DNA from: Saxidomus purpurata
Lineage: Eukaryota > Mollusca > Bivalvia > Venerida > Veneridae
Direction of reading: 5' to 3'
Length of the DNA stretch: 64,000 bases
NCBI GenBank assembly: GCA_022818135.1
Contig: JAFMSR010000002.1
Coordinates: 55,858,172-55,922,171, forward strand
Within the stretch, counting starts at the first letter, position 1, and each line of letters starts with the position of its first letter. The notes beneath the pieces are model-generated. The model searched no databases. It was not told the DNA's origin and saw only the letters and a program-made list of their open reading frames with translations. A program made the position numbers and the translations under genes. This document shows positions 40,801 through 52,800 of this stretch, in pieces.

Positions 40801-43800
40801 TTTTTTGGTCATTCACTTGTCGTGTTAGTGTAGCTATTATATCGAAATGAATTCCATAAATGCAGTGTCAAATGAGTGACTTCGCACAATTGATTAACAC
40901 TATTTAGCAGCAAATTGTGATAAAGATGAAAGTATCAACAAAGAAATATAAGGTCGGATAGATTGATTTGTAACACCACGTCTTACAATCATTTTCAACT
41001 TCTGTTAGCCTTCCGTTTGAATTGAAATGTTTTGCTCAAATTTGGCTTGGTAAAAGCTGTTAAAGAGTGTCATGAACATCTTTATAAAACACACACAGTG
41101 TGGTTAATTAATTGGAAAATTAAATGATTCATAATTGAATTTCTCACACAGGCAGGGATAAAACTATCATTCTTTTAAGTTAGATCTTCCGTTCAAATTA
41201 TACTTTTTGAGTATGCTTATAGAAGTAAGTTCTAAGTAAACAAAAAGAGCATATACCGGTTTATCTCTTAACCAGTTAGCTTCTTTCACTTTAAGTACTA
41301 GCACACACACCAACATACTCTCTGAATTCCCAAAGTGAACTAAAATACTAAATGCCTTAGAGTCACTGTACCTATGCTCGCCCAGGCCCATGCTCGCCCA
41401 ATTGTATATGTTAGAGATATTACCAAAGAAAATATAACTGATCATGAATATGTGTTGTTGTTTCTTGATGCCTCATATATTCTACTTCCTGTTCTCATTT
41501 TGAAGAGTTTTTTCGGTTGGGACGAACGTCGTCAGCAGACGAAAGTAAAAGGGCAAATGTAACCGGAAGTGAAAGTTTGTAAGAAAAAACATGTAGAAAC
41601 TATTTAAATTCAAAAGAACATAAATATAAACAGTTAATGAGTGAACAGTTTAATCATAGTTCTTCCTTTTGTAAACTTTATTCCAATATTATCCGCAAAA
41701 TAATGGATTTATAGCCGATAATTGTCACTGGTCTCTACTGTCAAAATTGTTTTTCCAAATGCTGGTTCCGGGCCCAGCATAACATACGGATACTTTTCTC
41801 TCATTTTCTTTTTGTATTCAAACATTTTAGGTATTTTTGTGTTACAATTACAATAGTTTGATATTTCAGAAAGAATATATGAATAATGCAGCTTGAAAAT
41901 ATATTTTTTGGCCGTTTTTAAATGAAAATCAGATTACTATATTTAGCCTAGGTTACACTCCACTAAATTTCTCCCAACATTGTAAATGTTTATAATTATG
42001 CAATATTGATATATTTGTTTAACAGTATGATGCATTTCATTTTGCAACAGATGTTTTGTTTCCGAAAAATGCAGGTGGGTGAGCATGGGTCTGGTCACTT
42101 GACATTTTACCACTGTCAATATAGTGATGTGAAACCTGCAATAAAATGCCCAGATGTAAATGTTTTCTTACAAATTGGGTTATTTTACACACGTTAGTGT
42201 CCAGCTACAAGACAAGTGGGAAAAACTTCGAATCATATGTTGTTTCATGAATATACTATAAAATCAATGTCTTTTTTGAGCGAGCATGGGTCCAGTGATT
42301 ATATGATTATTATACTAAAATATCAAAAGTCTAATACAAAAGAAACACGAGTGTTTTGATATATATGTAAAAACAAGAGCTGTCCCTCACAAGTGACAAA
42401 TGCCCCTGAAAGAGGTGTCTCACAGTCTTTGTCCTCTCCATGTGCTCAGTAATTGTTCAAACTCGAAGTTTGACCTTGTGTTGAAAGTGTGACCTTGACC
42501 TTTGAGGGAGGGACGTAGTTCTTGCACGCGACACGTCGTCTTGATGTGCTAGACATTTGTGCCAAGTTATTTTAAAATCCTTCAATGCATGACAAAGTTA
42601 CAGTCCGGACACGAATGCGTGCATATAAAGAGGATTCCAGTGTGACCTTGACCTTTGATGTAGGGACGTGGTTCTTTCACACGACACGTCGGTCGTCTTT
42701 GTGTGCTAGACTTTTGTGCCAAGTTATTTTAAAATCCTTCAATGCATAACAAAGTTATAGTCCGGACACGAATGTGTGCATATATATACAGGACTCCATT
42801 ACCCTCAAACTCTAAGTGTGACATTGACCTTTAAGGTAGGGGCGTGGGTCTTGCACGCGACACGTTGTCTTGATGTGCTACACATTTGTGCCAAGTTATT
42901 TCAAAATCCTTCAATGCATGACAAAGTTACAGTCCGGACACAAATTTGTAAGTGGGGACGCACAGACGGACGGACGGACAGATGGACAGACAGACGGACG
43001 GTGCGATTTTAATATTCCACCCTTCGGGGGCATAATAAGATACAGTAATTCCTGTCTGTATTTCAACAGAACAGTGAATTTAGTTTTGCTATAAGTCAGT
43101 AGCTATTAATAGCTTTAACATCGAAATAAATTCCATAAATGCAGCGTCAATTGTGTGACTTCGCACAATACAGTAACACTATTGAGTAGGAGCTTGTGAC
43201 AAAGATGAAACTATCAGCAATGGTCGGATTGTTTGATATGTAACACCATGTCGTACAAACATTTTCATTTTCTGTTCGCCTTACGTTTGATTTGAAATTA
43301 TTTGCGCAGAATATAATTCCCCTGTGTCTCCATACAGGGGAAGACTAAAAAGGGGTTATTGTTTACTGGCTACTGTCGTTAAGGTGATTGCTTATTACAT
43401 ATATATAGTCGATTTCGGCACTGAGCAGAAGCGTCACTATCAATTTCCGAGTTGTGTACGGTAAGCTGATTCATGTAGTACCAAATATTTCACCCATCGA
43501 TAAATTTTCAATTCAGAGGAAGATTTCATGCATGAAGGATCAGTAACCAATGCACAATTGAATAAAACAAATCACTTGAATTATAATTATAAGCAGAATA
43601 CAATGTAATATTACCTGCTGTTGTGGTATCTGGTTCAACTGAGGTCTCCGCCGTTCCTGCAATGGATGAAAGAAGTGATTTTGACAAAGCAAGTGAAACA
43701 GTAATAAGTTAGAATTAGCTCAGTATGTACAAAGACACTTTTGCTATATAATCAGGGGATGTTTTTGTTTATTTGTGTCTTTTTTGTACAGTCAATCTAC

Positions 43801-46800
43801 TAATCAATTTTATATCGGTTGTAGACTAAAGTACTTGCAATTTAATTTTCTCATTCATTTTGTTACTTTTGAGTATTTGGCTGGGTAAAAGCTGTTATAG
43901 AGTGTCATATACATCCTTATAAGACATACAAAGTGATGTTGATTGTTTATAAATTAAATTATTGATAATTTAACTTTTCTCACACAGGCAGGGAGAAAAC
44001 TATCATTCTTTAACTATCATTCTTTTAAAATATCGGTTCAAATATTACTTTTAGAGCATATTTTCACCAGAAAGTTCTAAGTAAACATAACGATCATATA
44101 CCGGTTTATAAGTAAAAAACAAAACAAGAATGGTAAATGAAAAAGACAATGTTTCATGTGTTTTGTTTAGAATTAGACAACATACAAACATCGTCAAGTA
44201 TAAACAAGGAAACAGTCAACTAAATTAAAGAGGCAGTATGGGGTGTCAGGCTGTTAGTGACGAATTGGCCAGGGTCGAATGTATAAATTAGAGGTAAAAT
44301 GCAGATGCAAGTGCATGGTTTTGGTCGAAAATATTGATACATATTATACAATGTATATGGATTTTCATTGTCAAGCATTGAGATTTAGCGATTTCATGAA
44401 AATAAAACCAGTGGCATTGACCTTGCAGTAGGGACGTAATTGCTGCCAAGTACGAAAGTCTGTCTAGAATTAGCCGGGACTGCGAGTGTCATATTGACCG
44501 GAGCCTTTGGAGATTAATTGAGATTTAGCGATTTCATGAAAATAAAACCAGTGGCATTGACCTTGCAGAAGGGACGTAATTGCTGCCAAGTACGAAAGTC
44601 TGTCTAGAATTAGCCGGGACTGCGAGTGTCATATTGACCGGAGCCTTTGGAGATTTGAAAATTTAAAATTTGCTTATTTTCTTGATTTACAGTGTTTCAA
44701 GAGTCGAAAACAGTGTAGCATTTGGTGCTATCGGTATGGGCCAATTTTCAGTGGCAGCGTAAGCATTAGCAAAATGTGTCATTTTGTCGTCAGATTTCGC
44801 GATATTGGAAAGCACAGAATGCTGAGCTGACGGATGAAGATTTTGGTTTCGAACTGAAATTAATGGCATTTTTTATTGAGTCACATATGACCATGCTAAA
44901 ATGTATTAAATTTGTTTCAAGTTTGTGATAACAGTGTTTGGGTTGTGGTTTTGAAAGCTGCGAAGTCGTGGTTTTTCTGAAAAGCTGAGAAAACTCCATA
45001 CTGCCTCCTTAGTAGTAAAAAGCATGGTAACGATTGTTAAGCTACCATTATCTTCCATAAACCTTAGCTTAGCTAAACAAGAGTTTTTGAAGGGATATGG
45101 AAATACTGATATTTGTCACTCCGTAAATGTACATAATGTCAGATAACACAAAATATTTAAAACTTAAACGAACTGTTATGCAACTCTTACAGAAATTGTT
45201 TATCCCTATGACCAGTTTGAATCATTTTCTAACATTACAATTACCATCTTTTATTTTTTACTGGTTATAAACTGATATTGAAACTGCTCTTATGGAGTTG
45301 GCTATTGTATATGTAGTCGATTCCACCACTGAAACAGAGACGTCACTATCAACGTCAGAGTTTTGTAGCATATTATGTGTACGGTAAGTTGATACTACCA
45401 AACTTACACCTATCGATGAATTTTCAATTCAAACGAAGATTTCACGCACTAAGGTTCAGTAACCAATGAGCAATTATATAAAAAAGTCATTTGATGTATA
45501 ATTATTAACAGAATAAAATGTTATATTACCTGTTGTTGTGGTATTTGGTTTAACTGAGGTCGACGTCGCTCCGGCAAAGGACGAAAGAAGTGTTTTTGAC
45601 GAAGCAACTGAAACAGTAATACGTTAGATTAGCTCAATTTGTATCAATAATTTTTGTAACCAGAGCCGTTATTGTGTACCCTTAAAATGTCGAACCATTT
45701 TAGCGCAGGGCACAATGACGGTGTGTACCAAGTGTATATTACCGGCTTATCCGGAGATATCACTTTCTATTTACAGATCATTAGCCATTCAAACGGCTGG
45801 AAGTTTCCTGGAAGGGTATTAATTCATTTAATATCGGTTGCAGACTTACGTGCCGGCAACATAATCTTCTCGATCATTTTGTCATTTTAGAGTCGCTTGG
45901 CTGGGTAAAGGCTGTTATAAAGTGTCATGGACATACTTATATAAGACATACGCAGTGATGTTAATTCTATTGGAAAATTAAATAATTGATAATTGAATTT
46001 CTCACACAGGCAGGGAGAAAACTGTTATTCTTTTGAAAATTCGGTTCAAATAATACTTTTTAAGTATGTTTTCAGCAGTTAGTTCTGAGTAAGCATAACC
46101 AGCATATACCGGTATATAAGTAACAAAACAAAAACAAAAATGGTAAACGGAAACAACAACGCTTCATTGTTTTGTTAAGAATGATAACATACAAACATCA
46201 TCGTGTGTAAACAAAGAATCGGTTAACTAAACTAAGAAGTTAAAGATAATGGTGACGACTGTTAAGCTACCATTGTCTTCCGTTCACCTTAACTTAGTTT
46301 GACTTAACAAGTGCTTGTGAAGGGATATGGAAATACTGATATTTGGCACTTGACCCTACTTTAGCTATTATAATCTACTAGTTATATCTGTAATAGGGTT
46401 AGGTGATGTTGCATTCGTAACTTAAATTGTACAAGGCTTGTCACTAAGTAAATGTTCATAATGTCAGATAACACAAAATGTTTAAAGCTTAAACGAACTC
46501 GTACAGAAATTGCTTATCCCTGGGACCAGTTTGGATAATTTTCTAACATTACAATTACTATCTTTAGCTATAATTAAATCTCTTCTTAGCGATGGCAGTA
46601 TTACCTGGTGTTGCAGTACATTCATTAACTATGTACATTAGTTCCTTATAAAACAGAAAGCAAACAGTCTGAGGAAGTGTTTTCCCTCAGTAAATGTATA
46701 GATGAAATATATAGATCTTATTCACAATGTGTTAGGTTTTAATGATTATTCTATTTAGAGGAAGATTAAAAAGACTCGGTGACCAATGTGATTGAGTCCA

Positions 46801-49800
46801 TAATAAACAAAATCACTTGACAGATTCCTAGAATATGATCTGCTGGTGTTTCCGTTTCTATAGCGGAAGTTAAATTGAAAAAGAGAGTATTTCGTTAGCC
46901 AGAAAGTCTTTAGAAGACTGAGGAACTTTATACAAACTTGTTTATTAAGTCATAGGGAGTTATTTGAACTAGCTTAATAACCCCAAAACCAGCTAGTTTA
47001 TCACTTCCAATAGGCAAACTATATACCTGTTACACTCTTTGTTGTCGTGGCTGTTGTCTGTGGGGTAACCGGACCACTCCCTGCAACAGAAAACGTGAGT
47101 ATAATTGCTTCAACTAGTCATATTAATCAGATAAAGTTAGTACTAGTGATTTCGTGATTTCACTGCGTTTATCTTCCCTTCTTTACTGTGATAATCTTGT
47201 TGAGCAGATGTGGATGAGACACAAATGTCGTTCGAAAAATAAAGTGGTATAAAAAAGGTATTGATAACGTCTGTAAAAGAAAATAAGGGTTTGCGTAATC
47301 CATTTTTTATCATTTAGACAGGAAAAGGACTAATTTCGTTTAGTAGAGAGCCACTTAATACAAGGTGCGTTGCTGACACGGAAGAAATATCATGTCTGAC
47401 AATAGGGTTACTTGATGTGACTTGTGATATCAGTTGATAAAATACTGCACTGAATTTTTTTGTTAATTTCATGCATGATAATAAGTTACATTGATTACTT
47501 ATTTATCACTTATTGGAAAAAATATTGAGCGTTGTTTATCGTCTTATAAACAATGATTTTGAATTCTGATACGCAGTACTAAACCATGAAGGCAGTAGAC
47601 CTTGGTGGTTTATAACTAAGCATCAGACCAACAGAGAGATGTTTATTAGACGATAAACAACTTTCACGGATATTATTTTGATTCTAACATGACCAGATTT
47701 CACAAAAGAGATAGAAATGCAACGGCTTACTAGCACATTTTGCGCTGGATTAACTAGAACGTCAAAAGATAACAGCTCGTGCGAATATAATTGATTTCCT
47801 TCTTTGTTTAAATAACAAACATAGCAAAACACAAGTAGAATTATTTTGCTGAATTGTGATTCACAAGGCTAATAAGTTATTTTTCTGATCAGACGTCATT
47901 GTAGTTGTCGTCTGCCGTGAAGCTAGCTGCTTGAAAAGGTATATATTGTAAAAGATTGTCTTAACGATTGTTAAGCTACCATTATCTTCCATTCACCTTA
48001 GCTTGATTTGACTTAACAAGAGCTTTTGAAGGGATATGGAAATACTGATATTTTGCACTTAACACTACTTTAGCTATTATAATCTACTACTTATACATGT
48101 TATATGGTTAGGTGATGTTGCATTCGTAACCTTAATCGTAAAAGGCTTGTCAAAGTAAATGTACATCATGTCAGATAACACAAAATGTTTAAAACTGAAA
48201 CAAACTGATATACAACTCGTACAGAAATTGTTTATCCCTGGGACCAGTTTGAATCATTTTCTAACATTACAATTACAATTTAAAGCTATAATTAAATCTC
48301 TTCTTAGCGATGGCAGTATTACCTGTAATCGCAGTGGATTCATTAGCTATGAACATTATTTCCTTAAAAAACTGAAAGCAAACAGTCTGAGGAAGTGTTT
48401 TCCCTCAGTAAGTGTATAGATGAAATATATAGATCTTATTCACAATGTGTTAGGTTTCTATAATTATTCAAGTAGTTTATGTGATGCTGCGGCATGAATT
48501 ATCTTGATGGACTAATGTTTAAGAACATTTGGCTATGCTATCGCTTTTGGTACAGTTTACTGCCACGCTTTTGATCAGAAAATTTTAATACTAATAACGT
48601 TGGTCAGGTGACAAAGCCACAGAATCTGATCGAAATATGCCCGTGTCCTACCATGAAGATAGGCTATAAACGGCTTCAAAATTTCAGTCAAGCATTAACG
48701 TTACAATGTTTATATTTTAAATAGTTAATATTAATAAAACAGCGATATTGTGGTATATGTAGTAACCCAATATTTGCCATTGTGTTATTTGTATTTTTTT
48801 GAATAGCTGTTTGTGTAAACACAAGTTGTTTTATACCTATTTCATCGCAAACAGGCACAACGGAACCCCATCCATTATTACGACACTTGGAGGTGATAGT
48901 TCCCTTTATCATGTATCCATTGTAACATGTAAATTACGCGATGGAGTTGATGTTAGTCGAGTCGCTCAATGTTATGATTCTATTGATCAGGGGTGGTAAT
49001 TTTGGATAACCTAATTTCTCCCCTTTGATATCAACCATAGCATGCTTTTATAATATATTATAAATATATTTCACTGGTTACACGTGCAGATGGGAATATC
49101 TGGCTCGAGGATCACTGTTTTTGCGGTAACGAGTGATAGATTCTTTTTCTTGCATACCATATTCTGCTAATAGTAGCAGAAATAAAATAAAACTATAATG
49201 ATTTACATTTACGCGCTATTTTCTTGTAGTTAAATGTATGAATTTACTCATTCATTAGTTGATCGTTCTGACGTCATTAAGTCATCTTATACCGGAGTGG
49301 GGGCGGGGGGGTGGGGGGAGGCTGGGGGTGAGAAAGATGAGATTTTCCAGCTTTGGTAAAAACTGCAGATATTCCGATCTGGTATACAAGAAAAAATAAT
49401 CTTGTTATTTCTGTTACGACAAAAAAAGTCGACGATACAGTAAGAATACCATTTACGGTTTGAAAATCATAAAAAAATGATACTATCAAGAATCAACGTT
49501 GGTTTCAGTTATTTATTTTCAGTTTTTTTTATATATTACTACATAAATTCAATGTTGATAAGATAGCGACAGTTTTGTATTCCTAAAAGTAGTTAAAGAC
49601 AATTAATAACTCTTTGTATACAATACTAGACATTCTTCATAGTAAGGGGACAACTTTGGGGGAGCATCTCAAAATCATTCAACAGTTAGTCGTCGTAATT
49701 CATCATGACAGAGACTTTGATAGCAACCTAAGAATCCATATTCGCCCCAGTGTGTTTATTATCTAGGCGGGATTTATAAGATTAACAAGATTGTATTTAG

Positions 49801-52800
49801 ATTCATCATCAGAGTTCAAGGGGCAGCACCACATAAACAAAAGCACACAGATGATTGCAAAACATACGAACCATTATTGAATTTTACTCTTCCTTTTTTG
49901 AATTATGTCAATCTATGAACAAAAGTTCACCTATCATTTGTCAGATTCTTCAAGACTTTGGTCAGTACTTTGGTACAGCGTAATGTCACTTTTATCGTAT
50001 AAAATTTAACAAGAAAAACTGTGATACAAAGTATCACAGCGGGCCAACAAACAATAATCCCATGTAAATATTTTGGAAATTGGTGATGATTGATATTGAG
50101 GCATGTCCCCAAAAGAACTCGAGGAAACCAATCCTGGTTGAACAAACAAAACCTGACACGACACCACATCTGACTGACTGACCTGTAGTATCGAAACTTT
50201 ACTGTTATCAAATAATATTTATACAGTATGTCCAGGAATGCTCTGTAGACCGTTCCTGGTATGTCTCAATTTTTCATTACAATTATCCGTATTAATTTGA
50301 CATGAATGAAGATTTTTATGATTAGTTGCCGTAAAATATTCTTAAATGGTTTAAAAGCTAAATGATGATTAAAACAGCAGAAAAAAAAGTTTAAAAAAAT
50401 GGGTGTCGGTGGGATTCGAACTCGTGGATTCGTAAAAGTACACTTATACAAAAGTATATGAGCTATCGTCTCTACCAATACACTTTGGTGACAAAGTACT
50501 CATGTAAAGGAAAAAAGGAGCTAAGATAATATCATATATATTTAAAAAGGCAATCGAAAAATATTCAGTCGACATCGTTTCTATAATGTCAAAGGTTGTA
50601 TAAGTGGAAAAAGCAAACATATTTCCATTTTTCTCAGCGTAAATTGCGCCTGAAACGTGAAAAGCGCTTTTCTCTATTTTTATCGGCGTAGATTGCGCCC
50701 TCTATGAAACGAACGACAACTCTTGCTTTTCCAAAAAAAAAATGACTGTGTCCACAGTTACCTCAATTTTTCAATGAGGAGAGACGCATATATTCGATCT
50801 AGTGTTTGAGTCTCCATGCATAGTTTACTCACCACGTATTAAATATAGCGGACCGCTGCTGCGGCCCGCAATAATCATTACGTTGGCCAGGTGAGCTGCA
50901 AAACTTGATCGAAATATGCCCCCGTTTCCTACCAGGAAGATAGCATATATACAGCTTCAACATTTCAGTCAAAATACACGTTACAAGTTTTATATTTTTC
51001 ATTTACTTGTGCTTAAATATTTATCTTTTTATCAGTAGTGTCTACGAGATAAAAGTAAGCACGTGATATGCAGAGCTAAAAGAGATTAAAGAAAATAACT
51101 CGGTAAATCAGAAGGAAATAGTGGCTTTATATCAGTTTTAATCTGGAAAACAAATACAACAAAAATATTGAAATTTGTGAAGGATATGGCAGTTGGCCTT
51201 TCAATGATAGATATGGTTTCATGCAGGTTTCGTTAAATGAATATAGTTTTATCGGAAACAAGAGCCTCAATCCTTTATAAACAGTGCTCTTGTCCGTTTG
51301 AGCATGTCATACAGTTTTCATTAGTGATCGAAATACTACTTCGATCATTCTATTGTACATTCTGGAACTGTTTCTGTAGCCTCATGTTCAATTCCAAGTT
51401 ATAGTTATAGACATAAGAAACGTGCCTTTTTCTCCGAAATACCGGTTATATGGCAGATGCTGGCTTTAGACAATGTTATAGAAACTAAAGGCGACACTGT
51501 CGCAAAGATGAAGACATACATGTATGTTTGCTTTGCTGTATGCAGTTAGTTTACCGTAGACCAAACCAAGTATAAATCTGTCTATATATGATAGAACGAA
51601 TAACATGAAAATAAATGACACTTTGAGTGAAATGAGTTTTCTATTTGTTTCACTTTTGCATCATCAGGGCAAATATAGCGTACAATATTGTGAAACCGGT
51701 TGGCAAATACAAATAGAAAACTCACAAAGTGTCATTTATTTTCAATTTATTTATCATTTGATGACAATTCTACTTTTTGTATATCTTGGTTAGGCAACCA
51801 GGATAGAGAAATCAAATTTTATAAATTCCTCCGGTGAAAATCTTATTCGAATTAAGCGCTGATGGAACATAAATGAGTGTAAATGATCAGATGTTAAAGT
51901 TTCAAACAAATCTGTTACATGGCCAAAATCTGATTATCCACCTTTAAGGCTTTAATGATTATTTTAATCACGAAAGCAGCACAAAACGTGTGACAGTAAT
52001 GTAACACACAAAATTGATGAGAAAAAAAACAACAACTATCACTATTTTAGAACTGTTGGACGTCAAAGTCGTAAAACAGTTCAATGCACCGAAATGCATT
52101 TTATAAATTTTATATCATGTTTTAAGTGCGCGTTCGTTATTCTTCAAGTTAGTCTTGCCTGGTCTAAGGAAGTATAACGGTACAATGCTTCGAAAATCAA
52201 AGTTACATTTTTTCCTTCTATAAATAATTCCTATTCTGATACAGAAACGTATCTTTATTTTATGTTTTTCAGTGGTTTACCACAATATAACGGTGGATTA
52301 TATTCCGATAATTTCACTCACGAACCCAAAAAGCAGTTATTTTCACTCATGGCTGCGCCACTCGTGAAAATATCACTTTTCGTGCCCACTCGGTGAAATT
52401 ATAACGTGATATTACACCGAAACCAAAAATTTGCCTCTATGTTTTTGCCATACCAGTGCTGACAAACTTATTTTATGTTTTTCAGTGGTTTACCACAATA
52501 TAACGGTGGATTATAATCCGATAATTTCACTTACGAACCCCAAAAGTAGTTTTTTTCACTCATGGCTGCGCCACTCGTGAAAATATCACTTTTTGTGCCC
52601 ACTCGGTGAAATTATAACGTGATATTACACCGAAATCAAACATTTTCCTCTATGTTTTTGCCATACCAGTGCTGACAAACTTATTTTATGTTTTTCAGTG
52701 GTTTACCACAATATAACGGTGGATTATATTCCGATAATTTCACTCACGAACCCAGAAAGCAGTTATTTTCACTCATGGCTGCGCCACTCGTAAAAATATC

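Larger units (their letters stand above)
44030..48470. repeat. Large duplication, copy B (Thr-rich exon region)
   Basis: Partner of 35503-39775. It has an additional 140-bp tandem duplication (starts at 44377 and 44517) that copy A lacks. It carries type II exon B and type III exon B. Confidence 0.85.

Noticed and set aside
50401..50485. tRNA-like sequence on the minus strand with A-box-like TGGTAGAGACG and AGTTCGAATCC
   Set aside because: The acceptor and T stems do not pair convincingly, so I do not call a tRNA gene. It may be a tRNA-derived relic.
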